In this document: one piece after another, positions 26,149 to 34,328 of the stretch | Numbering within the stretch: position 1 is the first letter of the stretch | How the letters are laid out: each line of letters starts with the position of its first letter | NCBI GenBank assembly: GCA_044356305.1 | Contig: JBIKWM010000004.1 | Coordinates: 75,624 to 139,623, forward strand | From: JBIKWM01 sp044356305 | GTDB lineage: Bacteria; Bacteroidota; Bacteroidia; UBA10329 | Length of the DNA stretch: 64,000 nt | Direction: 5' to 3' | Made by a program: the position numbers and the translations under genes | Notes under the pieces: model-generated | What the model saw: only the letters and a program-made list of their open reading frames with translations | Told to the model about the DNA's origin: nothing | Database searches by the model: none

Positions 26149-27426
26149 TCAATGGAACTGTTCCGTTTCGGTGCTACCGGCCATGGCCGTGGTGGAAGCA
26201 GAGCCCTGCTGAACGGCATTCTGAACGGCATCGAAATAGCCGGTGCCGACAAACGACTGGTGCTTCACCGCTTTGAAACCCTCCTTCTGGAGGGCGAACT
26301 CGCGTTCCTGCAGCTCGGAGTAGCCGGCCATGCCTTTCCTCTTGTAGGCCAGCGACAGTTCGAACATGCTGGTGTTGAGAGCGTGGAATCCGGCCAGGGT
26401 GATGAACTGGAAGCGGTAGCCCATGGAGGCAAGGTCTTCGCGGAAGGTCTCCATCTGCGGGCGGCTGAGGTGGGCGGCCCAGTTGAACGATGGCGAACAG
26501 TTGTAAGCCAACATCTTGCCCGGGAATCGGGCATGGATGGCCTGCGCAAACTCGCGGGCATAGCCGAGGTCGGGATTGCTGGTCTCCATCCAGATAAGGT
26601 CGGAGTAGGGTGCATAGGAAAGGCCGCGGTCGATGCCCTGCTCTATGCCGTTGCGCACGTAGTAGAAGCCTTCTGAGGTGCGGTCGCCCGTGATGAAGCT
26701 GTGGTCGCGGGGGTCAATGTCGCTGGTGATCAGATTGGCCGCATCGGCATCGGTGCGGGCCACAAGCACTGTGGGCACACCCATGGCATCGGCAGCCAGG
26801 CGGGCGGCCACCAGCTTGTTGATCGCCTCCTGTGTGGGCACCAGGACCTTGCCACCCAGGTGTCCGCATTTCTTGGCCGAGCTGAGCTGATCTTCGAAAT
26901 GTGCGCCTGCCGCCCCGGCCTCAATGAGGGCCTTCATCAGTTCGAAGGCATTCAGATTGCCACCGAAACCTGCTTCGGCATCGGCCACAATGGGCACCAT
27001 CCAATGGGTGTCGCCCTCGTTGTTGAGCCATTGGATCTGATCTCTGCGAAGCAGTGCATTGTTGATGCGCTTCACCACCGAAGGCACCGAATTGGCGGGG
27101 TAAAGGCTCTGATCGGGATACATCTCGCCTGCCAGGTTGGCATCGGCAGCCACCTGCCATCCGCTCAGGTAAATGGCCTCGAGCCCGGCCTGCACCTCCT
27201 GAATGGCCTGATTGCCGGTGAGCGCACCAAGTCCGGCCACCCAATCCTGCGAGGTGAGTTTTTTCCACAGGCGCTCAGCCCCGTTTCTGGCCAAGGTGTA
27301 TTCGACCTGTACGGATCCGCTCACCTTCACCACCTCCTCAGCGGTATAGGGGCGCACAATGCCGTTCCAGCGCGGGTTGGCGGCCCAGTCGGCCATGAGC
27401 GAGTCAATTCTCTCCTGTCTTGTCAT
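26149..27426 (-). CDS. aceA: Isocitrate lyase
   Basis: A 425-residue enzyme that splits isocitrate into glyoxylate and succinate. The catalytic cysteine is in KKCGHLGGK at residues 185-193. Substrate and metal segments VADAEAGFGG, LVARTDADAA and YNCSPSFNW are all present, and the length matches bacterial enzymes of the AceA type. It follows malate synthase by 37 bp on the same strand, forming an aceB-aceA operon that ends at the terminator at 26099-26128. Expression is probably controlled by the divergent regulator at 29182. Confidence 0.97.
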   Translation of the reverse strand: MTRQERIDSLMADWAANPRWNGIVRPYTAEEVVKVSGSVQVEYTLARNGAERLWKKLTSQDWVAGLGALTGNQAIQEVQAGLEAIYLSGWQVAADANLAGEMYPDQSLYPANSVPSVVKRINNALLRRDQIQWLNNEGDTHWMVPIVADAEAGFGGNLNAFELMKALIEAGAAGAHFEDQLSSAKKCGHLGGKVLVPTQEAINKLVAARLAADAMGVPTVLVARTDADAANLITSDIDPRDHSFITGDRTSEGFYYVRNGIEQGIDRGLSYAPYSDLIWMETSNPDLGYAREFAQAIHARFPGKMLAYNCSPSFNWAAHLSRPQMETFREDLASMGYRFQFITLAGFHALNTSMFELSLAYKRKGMAGYSELQEREFALQKEGFKAVKHQSFVGTGYFDAVQNAVQQGSASTTAMAGSTETEQFH

Positions 27427-27463
27427 GTTGATCTGTTATTAGGGTGGGGTTTGTTGTTCGTGT

Positions 27464-29059
27464 TCAGATGTGATCGTAGGCTCCGAGTGTGAGGAATTCC
27501 TCGAATTCCCTGGCGGAAATGAGTCGGTCGAAAAGCTTGGTGGCCAATGGGAACTGCCCTTTCGCATAGGCATCATCGCCAACGTAAACCTTGATCTTGG
27601 CAAGTTCCTGGGGTATCCAGTCGCGCACCAGGCTGAGCGTGACGGGGGTGCCGTTGTTCATGACCGTGCCGTTGTTGATCCACTGCCATATCTGCGTGCG
27701 GCTGATCTCGGCCGTGGCGGCATCCTCCATCAGGTTGTAGATGGCCGCTGCCCCGTTGCCGCGCAGCCAGCTCTCTATATATAGGATGGCCACATTGATG
27801 TTCTTGCGCACCCCAGCCTCGGTCACGGTGCCCTTGGGCACTTCGAGCAGCTGATCGGCCATTATCACATCTGCCTCGCGCTTCACATGGATCTGATTGG
27901 GCGTGGGCATGATGGCATTGAACACCTCCATGGCCACGCTCACCAGACCCGGGTGTGCCACCCATGTGCCATCGTGGCCGTTGCGGGCCTCGCGCTCCTT
28001 GTCGGCCCGCACCTTGGCTATGGCCGCCTCATTGGCCTGAGGGTCATTCTTAATGGGGATGAATGCCGCCATGCCGCCCATGGCATGCACATTCCTGCGG
28101 TGGCAGGTCTGGATGACCAGGCGCGAGTATGCATCCATGAAGGGCACGGCCATGGTCACCTGATCGCGGTCGGGCAGCACGGCCCCGCTGCGGTTGCGCA
28201 GGCGCTTGATGAACGAGAAGATGTAGTCCCAGCGCCCGCAGTTGAGGCCAGCGCTGTGGTCGCGCAGTTCCCACAGGATCTCGTGCAGTTCGAATGTGGC
28301 CAGGATGGTCTCAATGAGCACGGTGGCCCTGATGGTGCCCTGTGCTATGCCGAGTTCCTGCTGCGCATGTACAAACACATCGTTCCACAGGCGGGCCTCG
28401 AGGTGGCTCTCCATCTTGGGCAAGTAGAAGTACGGGGCAGTGCCCCGGGCCAGCAGTTCGTGGGCGTTATGGAAGAAATAGAGGCCGAAATCGAACAGGC
28501 TGCCCGATGCCGGTGCCCCATCGATCAGCAGCCCTTTTTCCACCAGGTGCCAGCCGCGTGGCCTGACGAAGAGGATGGCCGTCTGCTCATTGAGACGGTA
28601 TTCCCTGCCGGCCTCGTTGGTGTAGCTGATGGTTCTGCGGATGGCATCGCGCAGGTTGATCTGCCCATCGAGGTTGTTGGTCCAGCATGGCGAGTTCGAG
28701 TCCTCAAAATCGGCCATGAACACTTTGGCGCCCGAGTTGAGGGCGTTGATCACCATTTTCCGCTCCACGGGCCCGGTTATCTCCACCCTGCGGTCCAGAA
28801 TGTCAGCCGGCAGTGGGGCCACGGTCCACTCGCTCTGGCGGATGTGGGCGGTCTCGGGCAGAAAGTCGGGCAGCTTGCCCCCGTCAATCTCGCGCTGACG
28901 GTCCTGCCTGCGGGCCAGCAGTTCGAGCCTGCGGGCATTGAACCTGCGCTGCAACCCTGCCACAAAGCGCAGTGCGTCCGGTGTGAGGATGGATCCGTAT
29001 CCGGCCTTTGATGTGCCTGTGATCTCTACACCTTCTATTGCTTCTGTTGCGGTGACCAT
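27464..29059 (-). CDS. aceB: Malate synthase A
   Basis: A 531-residue enzyme that condenses glyoxylate with acetyl-CoA. Its length matches the A isoform. Key segments are VFMADFEDSNSPCW, RPRGWHL, KMESHLEARLWNDVF, ATVLIETILATFELHEILWELRDH with the catalytic and magnesium residues, and NGHDGTWVAHPGL. The start MVTATEAIEG at 29059 is used; the longer frame to 29137 would run through the regulatory region. It heads the aceB-aceA operon. Confidence 0.97.
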   Translation of the reverse strand: MVTATEAIEGVEITGTSKAGYGSILTPDALRFVAGLQRRFNARRLELLARRQDRQREIDGGKLPDFLPETAHIRQSEWTVAPLPADILDRRVEITGPVERKMVINALNSGAKVFMADFEDSNSPCWTNNLDGQINLRDAIRRTISYTNEAGREYRLNEQTAILFVRPRGWHLVEKGLLIDGAPASGSLFDFGLYFFHNAHELLARGTAPYFYLPKMESHLEARLWNDVFVHAQQELGIAQGTIRATVLIETILATFELHEILWELRDHSAGLNCGRWDYIFSFIKRLRNRSGAVLPDRDQVTMAVPFMDAYSRLVIQTCHRRNVHAMGGMAAFIPIKNDPQANEAAIAKVRADKEREARNGHDGTWVAHPGLVSVAMEVFNAIMPTPNQIHVKREADVIMADQLLEVPKGTVTEAGVRKNINVAILYIESWLRGNGAAAIYNLMEDAATAEISRTQIWQWINNGTVMNNGTPVTLSLVRDWIPQELAKIKVYVGDDAYAKGQFPLATKLFDRLISAREFEEFLTLGAYDHI

Positions 29060-29086
29060 GTGCGTGGCGGTTGATGTGGCGGCAAA

Positions 29087-29153
29087 GATATTTCGAAAAA
29101 CCGCAATCAGCGAATTTTCGCTGCATGAGAAAATCATCTTTTTGCGGAATATC
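29087..29153. promoter_or_regulatory. Symmetric candidate operator between aceB and its regulator
   Basis: Within the 122-bp divergent gap are nested symmetries. GATATTTCGAAAAA (29087-29100) is the inverted partner of TTTTTGCGGAATATC (29139-29153), with one substitution and one extra base. Between them lies AGCGAA-TT-TTCGCT at 29109-29122. An operator here would let one regulator control both the aceB-aceA operon and itself. This is inference from symmetry and position. Confidence 0.45.
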
Positions 29154-29181
29154 GATGGGCAGCCCTACCTTAGCCCGACCC

Positions 29182-30615
29182 ATGGCACTGAAGGAAGAGA
29201 GCATCCGACTCATTTTCGGATTGAAGGTGAGGCAATTGCGTGCAGCGGCCAGCCTCTCGCTCACCGAACTGGCCGACCGCACGGGCCTTTCCGTCTCGTA
29301 TGTGAACGAGATAGAGAAGGGCAAGAAATACCCCAAGCCTGAGAAAATAGGGCAGCTGGCCGAGGTGCTGGGCGTGAGTTTTGACAAGCTGGTGAGCCTG
29401 AAGGTGGACAAGACCCTGGCCCCGGTGCTCGATATCCTTGAGGGCGAGCTGCTCACCGAGATCCCCCTTGAGCTTTTTGGGATTGACAAGGGAAAGATCA
29501 TTGAGATAGTGGCCAACAGCCCGGCCAAGGTGTCGGCCTTTATCAGTGCGTTGGCGCACATGGCCGCCACGAGCAATGTGACGGGCGAGCATTTCTATTT
29601 CGCAGCGCTACGGTCGTATCAGGAGCTGCACGAGAATCACTTTGAGGACCTTGAGCGCAGCGCGGCCCAGTTTGTCAGCCAATATGGGCTGCCTGCTGGC
29701 ACGGGTACCACCTCCGCGCACCTGTCAGCCATTCTCACAGCGCAGTTCGGCTATGTGGTGCGCGAGGTGCCCTTCGACTCGCGGCCCGAGATAGGCCATC
29801 TGCGGTCGGTATTCATCCCCGAAGGGAAAAAACTCCTTATAAACAGCCGCCTGGCCGAGAACCAGAAGGCCTTTCTGTGTGCCAAGGAGCTGGGGCACGC
29901 CTATCTGGGACTGGCCGGTCAGCGCATGCTCACCACCCCATGGCCGCGCGCCACCAGTTTTGACCAGGTGCTCAACAACAGCCGCGCCAGCTATTTCGCG
30001 GGGGCGGTGCTCATACCGCCAGCGGGCCTTGTGGCGGGTGCAGAGCAGTGGTTCAGCGAGCGCGAGTTCAGACCCGATGCCTTGCTCGGCCTGATGGCCG
30101 CATACAACAGCTCGCCCGAGATGTTTGCGGTGCGCCTCACCAACCTGCTTCCGCGCCATTTCGGGCTGCAGACGCTGTTCTTCCAGCGGTTCGACCACGA
30201 CAGGGGTTCCGGACAGGTGACCCTTGGCAAGGAGCTGCACCTGGCCCGCAACCGCGATGTGCGCGGTGTGGCCGCCCTGAACAGTTCGGTGGGCGAATGG
30301 TGCCGCAGGGACGTGTTCCCAACAGTCAGTGCCGCAGGACCGGTGGCCGCTGCGCAGATATTCAATGATGGTGGCAGGCGCTACCTGGTGTGGGCCGTGG
30401 CACGGCAGATGGGCCGCGAGACGCACCGCTGCCTGGCCGTGTGCATAGGGTTTGAGCTGAATGCCGCCACGTTGCGCAAAGTCTCCTTTGGGCAGGACCG
30501 CAACATAGGCACATCGGTGGTGAGCATACCTGCGGCCACCGCCCAGCGCGAGGCCGATTTTGCCAAAGTGGAGGCCGCCCTGCGGCAACTGGTGGAGGCT
30601 GAGCGCTCAGCGTAG
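29182..30615 (+). CDS. XRE-family regulator with ImmA/IrrE-like and ScfR domains (RamB-like)
   Basis: A 477-residue transcription factor. Residues about 12-66 form an XRE helix-turn-helix (LTELADRTGLSVSYVNEIEKGKKYP). The middle has an ImmA/IrrE-like region around FLCAKELGHAYLGL, in which the usual zinc-peptidase HExxH is replaced by KELGH, so proteolysis is unlikely. The C-terminal 200 residues match the short-chain-fatty-acyl regulator domain (DUF2083). RamB in Corynebacterium has this architecture and controls aceA/aceB, and homologues sense acyl-CoA. The divergent position next to aceB strongly suggests the same job. The start at 29182 (MALKEES) is preferred to MGSPTLARP at 29155, which would overlap the putative operator edge. 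Confidence 0.88.
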   Translation: MALKEESIRLIFGLKVRQLRAAASLSLTELADRTGLSVSYVNEIEKGKKYPKPEKIGQLAEVLGVSFDKLVSLKVDKTLAPVLDILEGELLTEIPLELFGIDKGKIIEIVANSPAKVSAFISALAHMAATSNVTGEHFYFAALRSYQELHENHFEDLERSAAQFVSQYGLPAGTGTTSAHLSAILTAQFGYVVREVPFDSRPEIGHLRSVFIPEGKKLLINSRLAENQKAFLCAKELGHAYLGLAGQRMLTTPWPRATSFDQVLNNSRASYFAGAVLIPPAGLVAGAEQWFSEREFRPDALLGLMAAYNSSPEMFAVRLTNLLPRHFGLQTLFFQRFDHDRGSGQVTLGKELHLARNRDVRGVAALNSSVGEWCRRDVFPTVSAAGPVAAAQIFNDGGRRYLVWAVARQMGRETHRCLAVCIGFELNAATLRKVSFGQDRNIGTSVVSIPAATAQREADFAKVEAALRQLVEAERSA

Positions 30616-31437
30616 GCGGACGCCGTCCTCATCGAGCCAGATCAGCTCTTTCCTGAAAAGGCTGCCGATGGTCTTTTTGAACAGTTTCTTGCTCATGTGC
30701 AGCTTCTGGCTTATCAGCTCTGGGTCGCTGTTGTCGTGCAGCGGCAGATGACCGCCATTTGAGCGCAGGGCCGATAGGATGGTCTCTGATGCCGTGTCCA
30801 TGGCGGCCAGGCCGGTGGCCCCGGGCCTGATGTCGAGCTTGCCATCGGGCCGCACACGGGCCACGTTGCCCTTCATGCGATGGCCGCGCTGCAGCCGCTC
30901 GCGCACATCGCTGAAATACATGAGCCCCTGATACAGGTCGTTCACGATCACATTATATCCAAGGTCCGAGCGGTCGGTGACGAGCAGGTCAACCATATCG
31001 CCCGAGACCACCCTTATGTCATCCTTCACCAAAAAGGTATTGAGCCTTTCTGACGCCACAGGCAGGCCGGTCCTTTCATCGTTATAGACAAATACCAGCA
31101 CCTCCTCGCCCACCTCGCGCCTGCCGCGCTGCTCACCGAAGGGCAGGAAAAGGTCCTTCTCGAGCCCCCAGTCCAGGTAGGCCCCGTGCGGGCCGGTGTC
31201 TTTCACGGTCATAAGGGCAAACTCCTCTACCTGGGCCTTGGGCCTCAGGGTGGTGGCTATGGGACGGTCCTCGCTGTCGGCATATACGAACACCTCTATG
31301 TCCTGCCCCACGGCAAAGTCCTTGGGCACGTACTTGAACGGCAGCAGCAGCTCGTTGCCGTCCTCATCGCCCAGATAGAAACCCACACTGGTGGTGCGCA
31401 GTGCGCGCAGCGTGAGGGTGGTGCCCAGCCTCATCAT
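30607..31437 (-). CDS. CvfB-family S1 RNA-binding protein
   Basis: A 276-residue protein with tandem S1-like OB folds (VGFYLGDEDGNELLLPFKYVP and GAYLDWGLEKDLFLPFGEQ near the front, ARVRPDGKLDIRPG later) and a C-terminal winged helix (MSKKLFKKTIGSLFRKELIWLDEDGVRL). CvfB (YitL) binds RNA and affects virulence and transcript levels in Staphylococcus. It overlaps the regulator gene's end by 9 bp (convergent) and the upstream membrane-protein gene by 4 bp (ATGA), suggesting translational coupling with the latter. Confidence 0.9.
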   Translation of the reverse strand: MMRLGTTLTLRALRTTSVGFYLGDEDGNELLLPFKYVPKDFAVGQDIEVFVYADSEDRPIATTLRPKAQVEEFALMTVKDTGPHGAYLDWGLEKDLFLPFGEQRGRREVGEEVLVFVYNDERTGLPVASERLNTFLVKDDIRVVSGDMVDLLVTDRSDLGYNVIVNDLYQGLMYFSDVRERLQRGHRMKGNVARVRPDGKLDIRPGATGLAAMDTASETILSALRSNGGHLPLHDNSDPELISQKLHMSKKLFKKTIGSLFRKELIWLDEDGVRLR

Positions 31438-31853
31438 GCCTCAGCCTCTGTTTCCCTGCGGCCTATGATGAGCGATATGAGCGCCCCGGCCATCAGGCCA
31501 CGGATGATGTTGTAGGCAAACTCCATGAGGGCCCAACTGGGGCTCGATATCTTGAAATCGCCATAGTAGGACGTGACCACCAGGCCGGTGATCATGCCCA
31601 TGAGGAACCCGAACTTGAGGCCCTTGATGATGGGGCTGCCGCCCTTGTAGAGCATGGTGTAGACATACACCAGCACCAGGGCCCGCATGGCGTGGGTGAG
31701 CAGGAAGAACCCGATGGGCATCTCGAGCCGCACTATCTCGTGCACCCACTCATCGTACCAGCGGTCAAAGATCACCTCGTGCCACAGCGCACCGCCTATC
31801 ACAAACACCAGCCAGGTGGCGAGCACGGCCAAGGAGAAACGGACTAACTGCAC
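31434..31853 (-). CDS. Small integral membrane protein
   Basis: A 139-residue protein with four hydrophobic segments (about 7-26, 46-70, 80-100 and 113-130). The first helix is followed by LWHEVIFDRWYDEW and the second contains a HAMRALVLVYVY stretch. No named family was recognised with confidence; the pattern is loosely like DUF1761. The start codon is GTG at 31853. The stop overlaps the cvfB start, so the two are one operon. Confidence 0.7.
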   Translation of the reverse strand: MQLVRFSLAVLATWLVFVIGGALWHEVIFDRWYDEWVHEIVRLEMPIGFFLLTHAMRALVLVYVYTMLYKGGSPIIKGLKFGFLMGMITGLVVTSYYGDFKISSPSWALMEFAYNIIRGLMAGALISLIIGRRETEAEA

Positions 31854-31902
31854 AGGCTGGGTCTGATAGGGGGGTTGATGTATGAGGGGCCGCTGCCGGG
31901 CG

Positions 31903-33699
31903 TCAGATGGTCTCGGGCAGGGTGTATTTGCGGCCCTTGTTCTGCTCCTTCAGCCACGTCATGAGCGGGGCGAAGTACTCGAGCATGGGCTTGGCGCTCA
32001 TCTCGCTGCCCACGTGGTTCTTGAGGTGCTCGCGCCAGTCAACAGTGGCCCCGGGGCGCATGATGCTGGCCAGGAAGGTGCCCACCTCCTTGTTGCCCCA
32101 GTAGTCGGTGGCGTGGGGGTCCTGCTTCAGGATGTTCTTGGCAATGTGGTCGTGGAACTGGAACAGCAGGATGTACGAGATGGCGTAGTCGTAGTACTGG
32201 GCCGCATCGTTGTTGATGTGGGTCTTCGATGCCGCATCGCAATACTCCTCGCCCCGCGCGGTGGGCGGCTCAATGCCCTGGTACTTGCGGGCCAGCTCCC
32301 ACCACTTGGCGTTGTACTGGTCCTTGGGCAGGTTGTTGGCATACAGCTCATGCTCAAACCCGGTCATCACACCGGCTCCCCACGGTATCACCACCGCATA
32401 TTCGAGGGCCTCTTTCATCAGCGCGCGGGTCTGATCGATCTTCAGGCCCTTCTCCAGCAGGCCGCGGTTCTCGAGGAACGGCTGCTGCATGGCGGCCAGG
32501 CCCAGCAGGCTGCCCATGGCCTCGTGGTAGCCGCGGTTGGCCCCTTCGCGCAGTATGATGGGCACATCGGGGTTCGAGTATTCCATGTAATAGTAGATAT
32601 GGCCCAGCTCGTGCAGCGTGGTGCCCCACCAGCGGGTGTTAGGCTCTATGCTCATCAGCGAGCGCACGTCCTTGTCGTTGTCCATGTGCCATGCGCTGGC
32701 GTGGTTGTTCTTGGCCCACTTGGCATCGGCCGGGGCGGGATACAGGCTGCTCTTCTCATGAAAACTGGCCGGCAGCGCACTGAACCCGAGGCTCTTGTAA
32801 AACTCCTCGCCCTGCTCCACTATCCACTTCGGCTCCTTGGTGGCAAGGGCCTTGTCCACATCCAGGCCCTCCACCTCTATCAGCGCGGTCCAGTCCTGGC
32901 CCCAGCGGTTGGGCAGCCAGTGGGCGGGCAGCATGTCGGGCACAGGCTTCTTGTACTTCTTGGCCAGTTCGTAGCGGGCCCAGGTGTGCAGCTCGCGATA
33001 CAGCGGCCATATATCGCTTATCATGCCATGGCACAGGTCCATCATCTCGGGCGTGGTCATGCCATAGTCGCTCACCTGGTAGCTGAAGTAGTCGCTGTAG
33101 CCCAGCTCCTTCACCGTGGCGTTGCGCAGGCGCTGCAGGTTCGCCAGACCGTCCTTCAGGCCAATGCCCACACCCTTGCTGGCCTCCCAGTAGCGCAGGC
33201 GCTCATCCAGGTCGGCACTGTGCTGTATCACACTGTCTATCTTGTTGGCGCTCACCGTGTCGTTGCCCACCACAAAACGGTACGAGAACAGCTTGGTGTT
33301 CTGGTCATTCTCGGCCTTTATCTTCTCGTCAATCAGTGCCCCGGCCGTGGCAGGATTGCTTCCGGCCTTGTACAGCACGCTGCGCAGCTGCTTCCTCACC
33401 AGCGGGGCCAGGGTGGTATCTTCCAGAAATCTGCGGGCCTTGTCAATGTTCTCCTTGCTGCCCGTGTAGTCGGCCATGGCCTTGTTGGCACGCTCCACCT
33501 CCTTCTCGGTCACGGTGTCGCCCTCCACTATGTAGGTGTTGGCCTTCCACTCGGCCTCGGCACTGGCCTTCAGCAGCTCCTGGTACTTCAGGTTGTAGGC
33601 CGCTAAGAACTGCTCGGCCGTTTCGGCACTCTGCTGCGGGGCGTTGTTGCAGGCCATGGCGGCCATCAGTACGGCCGGTATCAGGATGCGTGTGCGCAT
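31903..33699 (-). CDS. M2-family (ACE-like) metallopeptidase lipoprotein
   Basis: A 598-residue lipoprotein (lipobox MAAMAC, Cys17) related to angiotensin-converting enzyme. Zinc binding is by HELGH at 363-367 and E393 in GYHEAMGS. The substrate-binding NNHASAWHMDN segment and DYAISYILLFQFHDHIAKN near the C-terminus are conserved. M2 enzymes are dipeptidyl carboxypeptidases. The protein probably works in the periplasm or on the outer membrane, degrading peptides. It is followed by the membrane-protein/cvfB operon after about 50 bp. Confidence 0.92.
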   Translation of the reverse strand: MRTRILIPAVLMAAMACNNAPQQSAETAEQFLAAYNLKYQELLKASAEAEWKANTYIVEGDTVTEKEVERANKAMADYTGSKENIDKARRFLEDTTLAPLVRKQLRSVLYKAGSNPATAGALIDEKIKAENDQNTKLFSYRFVVGNDTVSANKIDSVIQHSADLDERLRYWEASKGVGIGLKDGLANLQRLRNATVKELGYSDYFSYQVSDYGMTTPEMMDLCHGMISDIWPLYRELHTWARYELAKKYKKPVPDMLPAHWLPNRWGQDWTALIEVEGLDVDKALATKEPKWIVEQGEEFYKSLGFSALPASFHEKSSLYPAPADAKWAKNNHASAWHMDNDKDVRSLMSIEPNTRWWGTTLHELGHIYYYMEYSNPDVPIILREGANRGYHEAMGSLLGLAAMQQPFLENRGLLEKGLKIDQTRALMKEALEYAVVIPWGAGVMTGFEHELYANNLPKDQYNAKWWELARKYQGIEPPTARGEEYCDAASKTHINNDAAQYYDYAISYILLFQFHDHIAKNILKQDPHATDYWGNKEVGTFLASIMRPGATVDWREHLKNHVGSEMSAKPMLEYFAPLMTWLKEQNKGRKYTLPETI

Positions 33700-33824
33700 G
33701 GTGGGCGTGTTTTTTTAAGGGGCGTAAATGTAGTGGGACTGCCCATAGTGGCGGGCCCTGTGCAGCAGGCGGCATGGTGCCACAGACGAGCGGCATTTTC
33801 GCCCCTCCGGTCAGCCCCCCGGTG

Positions 33825-34137
33825 CCGCAATGCTTACAGCATGGTGTATGAAAACCGATCGGCCTCTGTAACTCTTACAGAGCTAAGGATGAAGATCGAT
33901 ACCCCGCTGTAACTCTTACAGAGCCTAGGATGAAGATCGACACCCCTCTGTAACTCTTACAGAGCCTAGGATGAAGATCGACACCCCTCTGTAACTCTTA
34001 CAGAGCTAAGGATGAAGATCGACACCCCGCTGTAACTCTTACAGAGCTAAGGATGAAGATCGACACCCCGCTGTAACTCTTACAGAGCCAAGGGTGAAGA
34101 TCGACACCCCTCTGTAACTCTTACAGAGCTAAGGATG
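33825..34137. repeat. Palindromic tandem array, 8 units of exactly 41 bp
   Basis: Seven near-identical units have their CTGTAACTCTTACAG core at 33866, 33907, 33948, 33989, 34030, 34071 and 34112. An eighth, decayed unit in phase at 33825 has CTTACAG and ATGAA blocks retained. The core is an inverted repeat, CTGTAA-CTC-TTACAG, extended to CTCTGTAA/TTACAGAG in copies preceded by CT. The rest of each unit reads CTAAGGATGAAGATCGACAC with small variants. All parts of the unit are conserved, so this is not CRISPR. It fills the 629-bp gap between the M2 peptidase and the gene at 34329; 34140-34328 is AT-rich and probably holds that gene's promoter. Confidence 0.95.
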
Positions 34138-34328
34138 AAAAGACATTCCATTCATTATGAGTTATTTATGAAGGTTGAAGGAAAAATACCGGCTGCGATT
34201 GCTCCTAAAGGAAAGCGTACATTCTGAAGCATTGTATTATATATAATATCGTTTTTATGATATAAATCATTTTTTCGGCAGATGCAGGCCCACACTTTCG
34301 CAGCCCTAAACCCAAATACCCCATCGCA

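Noticed and set aside
31882..33606. A 574-residue plus-strand frame opposite the M2 peptidase
   Set aside because: The minus-strand peptidase with its HELGH motif explains this DNA; the plus frame is an antisense shadow.
33825..34137. CRISPR array
   Set aside because: The intervals between palindromes are as conserved as the palindromes, and no cas gene is nearby. The same applies to 858-1552.
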